Shown piece after piece: positions 7,206 to 16,354 of a DNA stretch of 64,000 nt (positions are counted from its first letter, which is position 1; each line of letters begins with the position of its first letter). Location: contig NZ_KE332392.1 in NCBI RefSeq assembly GCF_000409775.1, forward strand, positions 350,459 through 414,458, written 5' to 3'. This DNA comes from Litchfieldella anticariensis FP35 = DSM 16096. GTDB taxonomy: Bacteria > Pseudomonadota > Gammaproteobacteria > Pseudomonadales > Halomonadaceae. Under the pieces are notes generated by a model. It ran no database searches. It had not been told where the DNA came from and was given only the letters and a program-made list of their open reading frames with translations. The position numbers and the translations under genes were made by a program.

Positions 7206-9626
7206 ATGAGCGAATACGACGACACCCTGCAGGACATCATTTCCGACGCGACGGAAGCGGAAGATCAACGTCACGACTCCCAGTCCGGTGGGGCGATGGT
7301 GCCGACCCAGGACTACCTACCAGAGCGCCTTTATCTGTTGCCGATTCACAATCGGCCTTTTTTCCCCGCACAGGTACAACCTCTAGTGATTCATCGCCCG
7401 CGCTGGGAAGAAACCATGCAGCGGGTAGGCGACACTCCCCACCATACCCTGGGTGTCGCCTTCGTTGGCGATACTGGAGTCGACGATCTGAGCTTCGATA
7501 GGTTTCCCGAGATAGGCACCGCTGTGCGCGTTCACAAGGTGCAGGGGGAAGACGAACAGATCCAGTTCATCGCCCAAGGTATACGACGCTTCCGCATTGC
7601 CCGTTGGCTATCGAAGAAGCCGCCGTATCTGGTCGAGGTGACTTATCCCAAGGAGCCGGTTAACTCCGAGGAGGACGAGACCCGCGCCTATGCCATGGCA
7701 TTGATCAACGGTATCAAGGAATTGCTGCCGATCAACCCGCTCTATGGCGAGGAACTCAAGAACTACCTCAACCGTTTCAGCCCTCACGAGCCTGGTCCGT
7801 TGGCCGATTTCGCCGCGGCCATCACGTCAGCCAAGGGGCTCGAGTTGCAGGAGATTCTAGAGACTTTGCCGGTGATGGCACGCATGCAGAAAGTGTTGCC
7901 ATTGCTGCACAAGGAGATCGAGGTCGCTCAACTGCAGAGCGAGATCAGTGAGCAGGTCAACGCCCAGATGCAGGAGCGTCAGCGCGAGTTCTTTTTGCGC
8001 GAGCAACTCAAGGTGATCCAGCGTGAGCTGGGCATTTCCAAGGATGACCGCGAGAACGATGTCGATACCTTCCGCAAGCGCCTTACTGAGTTACACGTTC
8101 CCGAGCGGGTCATGGAGCGTATCGATGACGAACTCGACAAGCTCTCGGTACTGGAAACCGGCTCGCCGGAATATGGCACTACGCGTAATTATCTGGATTG
8201 GCTGACCTCGTTGCCATGGGGCATTACCAGTCAGGACCAGCTCGATCTCAAGCATGCACGCCAGATTCTCGACCGTGACCATGATGGCCTGCACGACGTC
8301 AAGGATCGCATCATCGAGTTTCTCGCCGAGGGTACCTTCAAGGGTGATGTGGGTGGCTCGATCCTGCTGCTGGTTGGCCCTCCAGGGGTTGGTAAGACCT
8401 CGGTGGGGCGCTCCATCGCCGAAGCGTTAGGGCGTGAATTCTACCGTTTCTCAGTAGGTGGTATGCGCGATGAGGCCGAAATCAAGGGGCATCGTCGCAC
8501 CTATATCGGCGCCATGCCCGGTAAGCTTGTGCAGGCAATCAAGGAGGTCGAGGTCGAGAACCCGGTGATCATGCTCGACGAGATCGACAAGATGGGGCAA
8601 TCCTTTCAGGGGGATCCCGCTTCGGCACTCCTCGAAGTCCTCGACCCCGAGCAGAATGTCGACTTCCTCGATCATTACCTGGATGTGCGTCTTGATTTGT
8701 CCAAGGTACTGTTCGTGTGCACCGCCAACACCCTGGATTCGATTCCCGGGCCACTGCTCGATCGTATGGAGCAGATTCGCCTGTCGGGCTATATCGCCGA
8801 AGAGAAGCTGGCCATCGCCAAGCATCACCTATGGCCCAAGCTGCTCAAGCGCGACAAGATTCCCAAGAAGCGCATCAACCTTACCGAAGCCGCGCTCAAG
8901 CAGGTCATCGAAGGCTATGCCCGCGAGGCGGGGGTACGTCAGTTGGAGAAGCAGCTACACCGCATCGTGCGCAAGGCGGCGGTCAAGCTGCTGGAAAATG
9001 ACCAACAGACGGTCAAGGTATCGATCAACAACCTCGAGGAATTTCTTGGCGCGCCTTTATTCCGCAAGGATGAGGTGCTCAGGGGCGAAGGCATCGTCAC
9101 AGGACTCGCTTGGACTGCCATGGGTGGTGCCACCTTGCCGGTAGAGGCCGGCAAGGTGCATGCCTTGGATCGCGGTTTCAAGCTCACCGGCCAACTCGGT
9201 GACGTGATGAAGGAGTCGGCCAATATCGCCTACAGCTATGTTCAAGGGCATCTGGGTGAGTTCGGTGCCGATGCTGACTTTTTCAATGACGCCTTCATTC
9301 ACGTGCACGTGCCGGAAGGCGCCACGCCCAAGGATGGTCCCTCGGCAGGGGTGACCATGACCACGGCACTATTGTCGCTGGCCCGGCATCAAGCCATTGA
9401 CCGTTCGCTCGCGATGACTGGCGAGCTGACCCTCACTGGCCAAGTGCTGCCTGTAGGCGGTATCCGAGAGAAGATCATTGCCGCCCGCCGCAGCGACATC
9501 TTCGAGGTGATCCTGCCGGAGGCCAATCGTCGTGACTACAACGAGCTTCCCGGCTTCCTCAAGGAAGGCATGAAGGTGCACTTCGCCAAACGCTATCAGG
9601 ATGTGGCCAAGGTGGTGTTTGGCTAA
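7206..9626 (+). CDS. lon: ATP-dependent protease Lon
   Basis: Lon is the cytosolic AAA+ serine protease that removes misfolded and regulatory proteins. The 806-residue protein has the N-terminal substrate domain (LPIHNRPFFPAQVQPLVI), Walker A GPPGVGKT at residues 391-398, Walker B (VIMLDEIDKM) and a C-terminal protease domain. The catalytic Ser713 (KDGPSAGV) and Lys756 (GIREKIIAA) are 43 residues apart, as in E. coli. ATG 7206 (MSEYDDTLQD) is chosen; extension to 7122 is not supported by a ribosome site. A 7-bp tandem array follows six bases after the stop. Confidence 0.97.
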   Translation: MSEYDDTLQDIISDATEAEDQRHDSQSGGAMVPTQDYLPERLYLLPIHNRPFFPAQVQPLVIHRPRWEETMQRVGDTPHHTLGVAFVGDTGVDDLSFDRFPEIGTAVRVHKVQGEDEQIQFIAQGIRRFRIARWLSKKPPYLVEVTYPKEPVNSEEDETRAYAMALINGIKELLPINPLYGEELKNYLNRFSPHEPGPLADFAAAITSAKGLELQEILETLPVMARMQKVLPLLHKEIEVAQLQSEISEQVNAQMQERQREFFLREQLKVIQRELGISKDDRENDVDTFRKRLTELHVPERVMERIDDELDKLSVLETGSPEYGTTRNYLDWLTSLPWGITSQDQLDLKHARQILDRDHDGLHDVKDRIIEFLAEGTFKGDVGGSILLLVGPPGVGKTSVGRSIAEALGREFYRFSVGGMRDEAEIKGHRRTYIGAMPGKLVQAIKEVEVENPVIMLDEIDKMGQSFQGDPASALLEVLDPEQNVDFLDHYLDVRLDLSKVLFVCTANTLDSIPGPLLDRMEQIRLSGYIAEEKLAIAKHHLWPKLLKRDKIPKKRINLTEAALKQVIEGYAREAGVRQLEKQLHRIVRKAAVKLLENDQQTVKVSINNLEEFLGAPLFRKDEVLRGEGIVTGLAWTAMGGATLPVEAGKVHALDRGFKLTGQLGDVMKESANIAYSYVQGHLGEFGADADFFNDAFIHVHVPEGATPKDGPSAGVTMTTALLSLARHQAIDRSLAMTGELTLTGQVLPVGGIREKIIAARRSDIFEVILPEANRRDYNELPGFLKEGMKVHFAKRYQDVAKVVFG

Positions 9627-9632
9627 GTTGGG

Positions 9633-9756
9633 CTACGGGCTACGGGCTACGGGCTACGGGCAGTTTGCGGATGGTTCGAAACCAACGACAATCCTGCTCG
9701 AAGCTCGAAGCTCGAAGCTCGAAGCTCGAAGCTCGAAGCTCGAAGCTCGAAGCTCG
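9633..9756. repeat. Composite heptamer array downstream of lon
   Basis: Four perfect CTACGGG units (9633-9660) are followed by a 35-bp core starting CAGTTTGCGGATGG, then eight perfect GCTCGAA units plus a partial one (9696-9756). The same arrangement recurs after tex at 24187, and the first 32 bases of its core differ at only three positions. The rest of the gap to ilvD (9757-9871) shows only a ribosome site (AGAGGA). Confidence 0.95.
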
Positions 9757-9871
9757 TCATCTGGCCAGCCGCCCCCGCACGTGCCAGAATCAACGGCCGA
9801 CCTGGACACCCAGACCGCCGGGCCGCTAGCGATGCGGCCCAAGGCGGCGTGATTGAGCACAAGAGGACACC

Positions 9872-11716
9872 ATGCCCGAATACCGTTCCCGTACCACCAC
9901 CGCCGGTCGTAATATGGCGGGCGCCCGTGCCCTGTGGCGTGCCACCGGCATGAAGGACGACGACTTTCACAAGCCGATCATCGCCGTGGCCAACTCCTTC
10001 ACCCAGTTCGTACCCGGCCATGTGCACCTGAAGGACATGGGCCAATTGGTGGCCCGCGAGATCGAAAAGGCCGGAGGGGTGGCGAAGGAGTTCAACACCA
10101 TCGCGGTGGATGACGGGATCGCCATGGGGCATGACGGCATGCTCTACTCACTGCCCAGTCGCGACATCATCGCCGACAGCGTCGAGTACATGGTCAATGC
10201 TCACTGCGCCGATGCCCTGGTGTGTATCTCCAACTGCGACAAGATCACCCCGGGGATGCTGATGGCTGCCATGCGCCTCAACATTCCGGTGATCTTCGTC
10301 TCTGGCGGCCCCATGGAGGCTGGCAAGACCAAGCTGCTCGACCATGGACTGGACCTGGTCGATGCGATGGTCATGGCCGCCGACGACAAGGTCGACGATG
10401 CCACTCTGGCTGAGGTCGAGCGCAGTGCTTGTCCGACCTGCGGCAGCTGCTCGGGTATGTTCACCGCCAACTCCATGAACTGCCTCACCGAGGCGTTGGG
10501 GCTGGCGCTGCCGGGCAATGGTACCGTAGTGGCCACCCACAGTGATCGCCGCCGGCTGTTCGAGACCGCCGGTCACCGTATCGTCGAACTTGCCAAGCGT
10601 TACTACGAAGGTGACGAGGCTCACCTGCTGCCGCGCGCTATCGGCTCCATGGCAGCGTTCAAGAACGCCATGACCCTGGATATCGCCATGGGGGGGTCGA
10701 CCAACACCATCCTGCACTTGCTGGCTGCCGCTCAAGAGGCTGAGCTGGACTTCACCATGGTCGATATCGACCGGTTGTCGCGGGAAGTGCCACAGCTCTG
10801 CAAGGTGGCGCCCAATACCCAGAAGTATCACATCGAGGATGTGCATCGTGCCGGCGGTATCATGGCCATCCTTGGTGAACTGGACCGTGCCCGGGTGCTG
10901 GATACCTCGGTGCCCACTGTCTACGGCGATACCCTGAAAGCGGCGCTCGACGAGTGGGATATCATGCGTAACCCGAGCTCCGAGGTGGTGGAGTTCTACA
11001 AGGCCGGCCCCGGTGGTATTCCGACTCAGGAAGCCTTCTCTCAAAGCGCTCGCTGGCCGAGTCTGGATGGCGATCGCGCCACTGGTTGTATCCGCGATCT
11101 CGAGCATGCGTTCTCGAAAGAGGGCGGTCTCGCTGTGCTTCGCGGCAATATCGCGCTGGATGGCTGCGTAGTGAAGACTGCCGGGGTCGACGACTCGATC
11201 CTGGTCTTCGAGGGGCCTGCGCATGTGGTCGAATCCCAGGACCAAGCGGTGGAGCATATCCTCGATGGTCTGGTGAAAGAGGGCGAAGTCGTCGTGATTC
11301 GCTACGAAGGTCCCAAGGGTGGGCCCGGCATGCAGGAAATGCTCTATCCGACGTCTTACCTCAAGTCCAAAGGGCTTGGCAAGGCGTGCGCATTGCTGAC
11401 TGATGGACGTTTTTCCGGCGGTACCTCGGGGCTTTCCATCGGACACGTGTCGCCGGAAGCGGCGGCAGGCGGGGCTATTGGCCTGGTCGAATCGGGCGAT
11501 ATCATCCGTATCGACATCCCCAATCGCACCATCGACGTCAAACTCTCCGATGAGGAACTGGCTATCCGCCGCAAGGCGATGGAAGCGAAGGGCACTCAAG
11601 CCTGGAAGCCGAGTATCCAACGTGACCGCAAGGTGTCGGCGGCGCTCAAGGCTTATGCGCTACTGGCGACATCCGCTGACAAGGGAGCAGTGCGCGACCT
11701 GTCCAAGCTGGATTGA
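9872..11716 (+). CDS. ilvD: Dihydroxy-acid dehydratase
   Basis: IlvD dehydrates 2,3-dihydroxy acids in valine, leucine and isoleucine synthesis using an iron-sulfur cluster. The 614-residue protein starts [19 protein letters not shown]. It has the cluster cysteine segments [12 protein letters not shown] and [18 protein letters not shown], and the C-terminal [15 protein letters not shown] motif. Length and start match the family. It is preceded by AGAGGA and followed by a strong hairpin, so it is probably transcribed alone. Confidence 0.97.
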   Translation: MPEYRSRTTTAGRNMAGARALWRATGMKDDDFHKPIIAVANSFTQFVPGHVHLKDMGQLVAREIEKAGGVAKEFNTIAVDDGIAMGHDGMLYSLPSRDIIADSVEYMVNAHCADALVCISNCDKITPGMLMAAMRLNIPVIFVSGGPMEAGKTKLLDHGLDLVDAMVMAADDKVDDATLAEVERSACPTCGSCSGMFTANSMNCLTEALGLALPGNGTVVATHSDRRRLFETAGHRIVELAKRYYEGDEAHLLPRAIGSMAAFKNAMTLDIAMGGSTNTILHLLAAAQEAELDFTMVDIDRLSREVPQLCKVAPNTQKYHIEDVHRAGGIMAILGELDRARVLDTSVPTVYGDTLKAALDEWDIMRNPSSEVVEFYKAGPGGIPTQEAFSQSARWPSLDGDRATGCIRDLEHAFSKEGGLAVLRGNIALDGCVVKTAGVDDSILVFEGPAHVVESQDQAVEHILDGLVKEGEVVVIRYEGPKGGPGMQEMLYPTSYLKSKGLGKACALLTDGRFSGGTSGLSIGHVSPEAAAGGAIGLVESGDIIRIDIPNRTIDVKLSDEELAIRRKAMEAKGTQAWKPSIQRDRKVSAALKAYALLATSADKGAVRDLSKLD

Positions 11717-11727
11717 GCAATAATGGC

Positions 11728-11755
11728 GAGGCCCGCGTCTGTTGACGCGGGCCTC
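11728..11755. terminator. Hairpin between ilvD and a small leftward gene, probably bidirectional terminator
   Basis: A perfect 12-bp GC-rich stem (GAGGCCCGCGTC with its complement) closes a four-base TGTT loop 12 bases after the ilvD stop. On the minus strand it is followed by GCCATTATTG. It also lies 43 bases beyond the stop of the convergent small ORF. Confidence 0.65.
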
Positions 11756-11797
11756 GATGAATTCCGACACTTTCCCTGTCAGTGCGAACGAAGGGTA

Positions 11798-11905
11798 TCA
11801 GGCAGCATCACGGAGCGCCTTGGGCGCTTCCTCGAGAGCTTCGAGCTCACATTCCAGTTCATACCACAACACAAGCATGTCGAGACTGTCTTCGGAACAG
11901 CACAT
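11798..11905 (-). CDS. Small acidic protein, 35 aa, unknown
   Basis: A 35-codon frame runs leftward from ATG 11905-11903, with a textbook GGGAGG seven bases upstream. The product starts MCCSEDSLDMLVLWYELECE and continues with LEALEEAPKALRDAA. It is mostly one acidic amphipathic helix with three cysteines. It is convergent with ilvD and shares its hairpin terminator. No known family is recognised. The strong ribosome site, terminator and acidic composition (usual in halophile proteins) argue that it is real, but it could be chance. Confidence 0.5.
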   Translation of the reverse strand: MCCSEDSLDMLVLWYELECELEALEEAPKALRDAA

Positions 11906-12143
11906 CCGGAAACCTCCCTGATCAAGTGGCTGATGACGAGATACAGCACTCAGTATGGTCGATTAGACGAAGGTCGACATGACGTTTTTTTGATCCTTTT
12001 TTGATATGCATCAGACTCACGTGCATAACGCGGTAAAGTTTGCTTAGTATCCTCGAGGTCGGGTTTCAGGCGAAAACTGCCCGGGCATCACTTGTTGCCT
12101 GCTTGTGCGGGGCCCGATAGCGGAACATGAACAAGGAGTTGGG

Positions 12144-13226
12144 ATGAAGCAAATCTTCAACGTTGGCGTGGTGGGCTATGGCTTTGCCAGCAAGACCTTT
12201 CACATACCGTTGATTCTGGCGACCCCTGGCCTGGAGCTGGTGGCGGTATCGTCGAGTGATGCTGGCAAGGTGCATGCCGACTTGCCGAATGTCGCTGTGG
12301 AAGCCAAGCCGCAAGCCCTGTTTGCGCGTGGCGATATCGATCTGGTAGTGATTCCGACTCCCAACGAGACCCACTATCCGTTGGCCAAGGCGGCATTGGT
12401 CGCTGGCAAGCATGTGGTTCTCGACAAACCCTTCACCGTGACGCTTTCCGAAGCGCGGATGCTCAAGGCCCAAGCCGAAAACAGTGAGCGGTTGTTGTCG
12501 GTGTTCCATAATCGGCGTTGGGACAGCGACTTCCTGACGCTTAAAGCACTACTCGAACAAGGGGCCTTGGGGCGCGTGGTCAACCTGGAGTCGCGTTTTG
12601 ACCGTTTTCGTCCTGAAGTGCGTGATCGTTGGCGTGAACAACCCAAGCCAGGGGCGGGAATCTGGTACGACCTGGGACCGCACCTGCTCGATCAGGTCCG
12701 CGAGTTGTTCGGCATGCCGCGAGCGATTCTGCTGGACTTGGCCAATTGCCGTGATGGCGCACAGGTCGACGACGACTTTCTGGCGTTGTTGGACTACGAA
12801 GGGCTCAGGGTGACACTCAAGGCCAGCGCACTGGTCGCAGAACCCTCGCCACGTTTCGCCGTCTATGGAACCCACGGCAGTTACATCAAGTATGGATTGG
12901 ATCCTCAAGAAGAGCGGCTCAAGGCCGGCGAAGCGCCGACGCGGCAGTGGGGTGAAGACAATCGCCACGGTACCCTGACGCTGCGTGATGGAGAGAGCGA
13001 GGGAGCACCGCTGGTATCGCGTGAGCAACCTACGCAACCCGGCGACTATCTGGCCTATTACCAAGGTATCGTGACGGCTCTGGAGGGCAATGGCCCGAAC
13101 CCGGTAGGCGTCGATGATGCCCTGGCCGTGATGGGGCTGCTCGAGGCCGGGCTGGATAGCCAGCGACAGGGGCGTTGGGTGAAGCTCAAGGAGGGAGCAC
13201 CCTCCAAGCGGCTTCATCCACACTGA
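12144..13226 (+). CDS. Gfo/Idh/MocA-family NAD(P)-dependent oxidoreductase, YdgJ-like
   Basis: The 360-residue protein opens with a Rossmann nucleotide site (VGVVGYGFASKTFHIPLI). It has the family's catalytic-loop lysine in VLDKPFTVTLSEARM, plus SVFHNRRWDSDFLTL and RDRWREQPKPGAGIWYDLGP. The resemblance to E. coli YdgJ, described as a scyllo-inositol dehydrogenase, is close throughout, including YIKYGLDPQEERLK. The substrate here is inferred, and no inositol genes are nearby. AAGGAG before ATG 12144 fixes the start. The gene is convergent with nudE, five bases away. Confidence 0.88.
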   Translation: MKQIFNVGVVGYGFASKTFHIPLILATPGLELVAVSSSDAGKVHADLPNVAVEAKPQALFARGDIDLVVIPTPNETHYPLAKAALVAGKHVVLDKPFTVTLSEARMLKAQAENSERLLSVFHNRRWDSDFLTLKALLEQGALGRVVNLESRFDRFRPEVRDRWREQPKPGAGIWYDLGPHLLDQVRELFGMPRAILLDLANCRDGAQVDDDFLALLDYEGLRVTLKASALVAEPSPRFAVYGTHGSYIKYGLDPQEERLKAGEAPTRQWGEDNRHGTLTLRDGESEGAPLVSREQPTQPGDYLAYYQGIVTALEGNGPNPVGVDDALAVMGLLEAGLDSQRQGRWVKLKEGAPSKRLHPH

Positions 13227-13231
13227 TCGGA

Positions 13232-13807
13232 TTACCAGATCCTGGGGCGGGAGATTTCGCTGCGCAGCCTGTCGCGAGCGATATATAGGGCGGCAATGGC
13301 GCGGGCTTCATGAAAGTCATCACGGGCCAACAGGGCGGGAAGCTCATCGAGCGCATGGGTTTCGACGATCAATGCTTCGGGTTCGTCGCCGACTAGACGT
13401 TGAGGGTAGAGGTCGGTGGCGAGCATGACCTGCATACGGTGGCTCATGTAGTTGGGGGCTAGAGAAAGCTCTACCAACGGTTCGATGTCATGGGCCCCGA
13501 AACCGCATTCTTCCATCAGTTCGCGATTTGCCGCCGAGACGATATCCTCACCAGGATCGACCAGACCCTTGGGCAAGGTCAGCACATAGTCGTCGAAACC
13601 GGCAGCGTACTCGCGAATCAGCAGCACGTGTTCGGGATCCGGCATGGCAACGATCATCACCGCTCCATGGTCGCTGCCCATCAGTCGCTCGAAGCTGCGC
13701 TCTGCCCCGTTGGAGAAACGCAGCTCGAGGGCTTCGACCTTGAACAGCTGGCTGCGGGTGACTTCGCGGCGCGACAGGATGCGCGGTTTTTCGGGATAAG
13801 TGGGCAT
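13232..13807 (-). CDS. nudE: ADP compounds hydrolase NudE
   Basis: This Nudix hydrolase of 191 residues cleaves ADP-ribose, NADH and diadenosine polyphosphates in the E. coli homologue. The Nudix box is visible as GLVDPGEDIVSAANRELMEE followed by CG. The N-terminus (KPRILSRREVTRSQLFKVEALEL) and APNYMSHRM match NudE rather than other Nudix enzymes. ATG 13807-13805 has AGGAG at good spacing. It diverges from yrfG, an arrangement also found in other gammaproteobacteria. Confidence 0.92.
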   Translation of the reverse strand: MPTYPEKPRILSRREVTRSQLFKVEALELRFSNGAERSFERLMGSDHGAVMIVAMPDPEHVLLIREYAAGFDDYVLTLPKGLVDPGEDIVSAANRELMEECGFGAHDIEPLVELSLAPNYMSHRMQVMLATDLYPQRLVGDEPEALIVETHALDELPALLARDDFHEARAIAALYIARDRLRSEISRPRIW

Positions 13808-13898
13808 GGAGTCTCCTGACATGGGGTGCGTGCTGTGTTGCCGATCCTGATGATCCAGTACAATACCATTCAACTCTTCATTGCGGAGCCTCTGGCCA

Positions 13899-14564
13899 AT
13901 GATCGACTGGCGTGCCATCGATACCGTATTGCTGGACATGGACGGCACCCTGCTGGATTTGCACTTCGATAGCCACTTTTGGTTGGAACACCTGCCCAGG
14001 CGTTATGTCGAGTTGCATCATCTGGACGATGCCACCCAAGACGAAGTGCGTTCGCGCATCATCCGTGAGCAAGGTACCCTCAACTGGTATAGCTTGGCGT
14101 ACTGGAGCCGTGAGCTGGGGGTGGATATCGTTGCCCTCAAGCGTGAAGTCCAGCATTTGATAGGCCTGCGTAGTGACGCTCTGGATTTCCTCAAATGGCT
14201 GAAGCGGGCGCATCCTCGCGTGGTGCTGGCCACCAATGCCGATCGCGAGAGCCTGGCGCTCAAACTACCATTGACCGGGCTGGAAGATTACCTGGACGCC
14301 ATCGTCTCGTCAGCAGACGTTGGTGTGGCCAAGGAGGCTCCCGAGTTCTGGTTCGCACTTCAAGAGCTCGAACCCTTCGATCCCGAGAGAACTCTTTTCA
14401 TCGACGACAACCAAGCGGTGCTGGAAAGTGCGCGGGAATTCGGTATCCGCCACCTACTGGGTATCAAACAACCCGATAGCACTCGCCCCGAGCGCGAACT
14501 CGAGGAATTCATTGCGCTGGATCGTTTCGCCGCCATCCTCCCTGGTGAGCGACCACGCACTTGA
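13899..14564 (+). CDS. yrfG: HAD-family GMP/IMP nucleotidase YrfG
   Basis: The 221-residue HAD phosphatase has motif I LLDMDGTLLDLHFD, motif II in VLATNAD, and the motif IV acidic pair in LFIDDNQAVLESA. Neighbouring nudE and hslR-hslO give the same order as in E. coli, which supports YrfG, a purine nucleotide 5'-phosphatase. GGAG ten bases before ATG 13899 marks the start. It is eight bases from hslR, so probably co-transcribed. Confidence 0.9.
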   Translation: MIDWRAIDTVLLDMDGTLLDLHFDSHFWLEHLPRRYVELHHLDDATQDEVRSRIIREQGTLNWYSLAYWSRELGVDIVALKREVQHLIGLRSDALDFLKWLKRAHPRVVLATNADRESLALKLPLTGLEDYLDAIVSSADVGVAKEAPEFWFALQELEPFDPERTLFIDDNQAVLESAREFGIRHLLGIKQPDSTRPERELEEFIALDRFAAILPGERPRT

Positions 14565-14572
14565 GGTAAGCG

Positions 14573-14959
14573 ATGGAAACGGTACGACTCGACAAATGGC
14601 TGTGGGCGGCGCGCTTCTTCAAGACTCGGGCGCTTGCCAAGAAAGCCATCGACGGCGGTAAGGTCCAATACAACGGGGCCAAGGCCAAAACGAGTAAGGC
14701 TGTCGAACTCGGTGCCTTGATCAAGGTGCCTCAGGGCTGGGATGTATGGGAGGTCGAAGTGTTGGCCTTGTCCGACCAACGTCGCGGGGCCCCTGAAGCC
14801 CGCGAACTTTACCGTGAAACCCCGGAGAGCCAGGAGCGTCGTGCGCGCGAGGCTGAACGACGGCGCTTGGCCAATCAAGCGTTCCAACAGCCGCCGCGCC
14901 GACCCGACAAGAAACAACGCCGTGAACTCCAGCGAATACAACGGCAGAGGGAAGACTGA
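14573..14959 (+). CDS. hslR: Ribosome-associated heat shock protein Hsp15
   Basis: Hsp15 binds free 50S subunits carrying a nascent chain and helps recycle them after heat stress. The 128-residue protein begins with an S4 RNA-binding fold (VRLDKWLWAARFFKTRALAK) and has GGKVQYNG. It ends in a very basic, Arg/Gln-rich tail. GAGGT precedes the ATG. It is followed by hslO after a 171-bp gap holding a paired REP element. Confidence 0.94.
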   Translation: METVRLDKWLWAARFFKTRALAKKAIDGGKVQYNGAKAKTSKAVELGALIKVPQGWDVWEVEVLALSDQRRGAPEARELYRETPESQERRAREAERRRLANQAFQQPPRRPDKKQRRELQRIQRQRED

Positions 14960-14989
14960 CGCTTGGCGTAGCCGTGGGCTCACATCGTC

Positions 14990-15069
14990 GTGGGAGCGCA
15001 GCTTGCTGCGCGATGAGACATGCCACTACAGATCAAGCTTGCAAATCGCGCAATGAATTGCGCTCCCAC
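14990..15069. repeat. REP-like inverted pair between hslR and hslO
   Basis: A 25-bp palindromic unit (GTGGGAGCGCAGC at 14990, ending GCGCGAT) faces an inverted unit ending at 15069 (GCGCTCCCAC). Their inner stems differ, with GCAGC/GCTGC in one and GCAAT/ATTGC in the other, yet each still pairs. The same unit occurs at 27272-27341 and 50339-50472. It resembles the REP family known from Pseudomonas. It separates two co-directional heat-shock genes. Confidence 0.85.
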
Positions 15070-15130
15070 CTGAGTATCGCTTCAACCTTTCAACATAGTG
15101 GATGATCATCCGCTTGATATCGAGACGATA

Positions 15131-16006
15131 ATGACCGACCAAATCCAACGTTTTCTTTTCGACGACACCAACGTGCGGGGTGAGATCGTCACCCTGGAAG
15201 CCGCTTATCAGGAAGTGCTCGATAAACATGCCTACCCAGCCCCGGTCAATCGGCTGCTGGGTGAGTTGCTTTCTGCCGTGGCGCTACTGACCGAAACGGT
15301 CAAGCTCGACGGTACCCTCAGTATGGAGGTCCGTGGTGATGGGGCTGTGTCGCTGTTGATGGCCGAATCCAATCCCGGCGGCGAACTACGTGCCATCGCC
15401 CGGCTATCCGAGACGCACGATCTCCCCGGCGACGACGCCGGTTTTCGGGAGTGGCTCGGCGATGGTCGGATAGTGATTACGCTCGATCCTCAAGAAGGCA
15501 ATCGTTATCAGGGCATCGTGGCATTGGATGCCGATGATCTGGCCTCATGTCTGGAAGATTACTTTTCCCGTTCCGAACAGTTGCCCACTCGTCTTTGGTT
15601 GGCGGCCGATGGCCAGCGGACTGCCGGGTTGCTATTGCAACAATTGCCCAATGATGGCGCCAACAAGGATCCGGATGCCTGGGAGCGAACCGTGCACTTG
15701 GCCTCGACCTTGCGCGATGACGAACTGCTTGGTCTCAAGCAACGTGAATTGCTGTTCCGTCTCTACCACGAAGAAGTCATCCGCGTATTCGATCCCAAGG
15801 CGTTACGCTTTGGTTGCACCTGTTCCCGCGAGCGCATCGCACAAGCGCTTTATAATCTGGGAGCAGCGGAATTGCGTGATATCCTCTCGGAACAAAAGGC
15901 CATCGATACCCAGTGCCACTTCTGCAATACCCGTTATCATTTTGGCGCAGCTGAAATCGAGTCTTTGATCGAATCACCGGATTCGCCGGCTCCTACCGTG
16001 CACTGA
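15131..16006 (+). CDS. hslO: Redox-regulated chaperone Hsp33
   Basis: Hsp33 is an ATP-independent holdase switched on by oxidation of a zinc centre. The 291-residue product has the N-terminal core ([18 protein letters not shown]) and [14 protein letters not shown]. The C-terminal zinc cysteines are CTC ([10 protein letters not shown]) and CHFC ([12 protein letters not shown]). ATG 15131 gives the family length; an upstream in-frame ATG at 15098 adds 11 residues. A 14-bp tandem repeat starts directly after its stop codon. Confidence 0.95.
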   Translation: MTDQIQRFLFDDTNVRGEIVTLEAAYQEVLDKHAYPAPVNRLLGELLSAVALLTETVKLDGTLSMEVRGDGAVSLLMAESNPGGELRAIARLSETHDLPGDDAGFREWLGDGRIVITLDPQEGNRYQGIVALDADDLASCLEDYFSRSEQLPTRLWLAADGQRTAGLLLQQLPNDGANKDPDAWERTVHLASTLRDDELLGLKQRELLFRLYHEEVIRVFDPKALRFGCTCSRERIAQALYNLGAAELRDILSEQKAIDTQCHFCNTRYHFGAAEIESLIESPDSPAPTVH

Positions 16007-16095
16007 GAGCAACGGGCTGCGAGCAACGGGCTGCGAGCTACGGGCCGCGAGTTGTTTGCAGTGAGCTTGAACACAACGAAACTTCAGCCTGAAGG
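16007..16095. repeat. 14-bp (double heptamer) tandem repeat downstream of hslO
   Basis: GAGCAACGGGCTGC occurs twice in tandem, then once as GAGCTACGGGCCGC, starting on the first base after the hslO stop. It is followed by a core (GTTTGCAGTGAGCTTGAA) related to the cores after lon, tex and at 33498. The remainder of the 348-bp gap to pckA holds an inverted repeat at 16137 and the pckA leader. Confidence 0.85.
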
Positions 16096-16136
16096 TTAGT
16101 TAGTCAAATTACAGGGAACGCCAAAAAATCACGCTA

Positions 16137-16154
16137 TGTAGTAGTAAAACTACA
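16137..16154. promoter_or_regulatory. Inverted repeat upstream of pckA, possible operator
   Basis: TGTAGT and ACTACA form a perfect inverted repeat with a six-base AT-rich spacer, about 200 bp before pckA in a locally AT-rich stretch. The size and symmetry suit a dimeric regulator. No known consensus is recognised. Confidence 0.35.
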
Positions 16155-16354
16155 AGAAAATCCGCTAACTTCGGCGTTTTCCAACAGCGTGCTTTTTGCC
16201 ATAATGGCCTTCTTTCATGGAGCTTGGTCGCCGCCCATTATTACTAGAGACGAGCACACTCGTCCGTGTGACCGAGTACAGTGCCGCCGCCCCGATGTCG
16301 AATGACACCACGGGCTAACGAGAGAGAATCGGCCACGAGGCCCAGGACACCAAC

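Noticed and set aside
9601-9852. Open frames made of Ser-Ser-Lys-Leu-Glu-Ala-Arg repeats across the lon array
   Set aside because: They are translations of the 7-bp tandem repeat. They have no ribosome site and the same occurs in all frames.
11723-12004. A 93-codon rightward open frame after ilvD
   Set aside because: It runs through the ilvD terminator hairpin and opposes the better supported small leftward gene.
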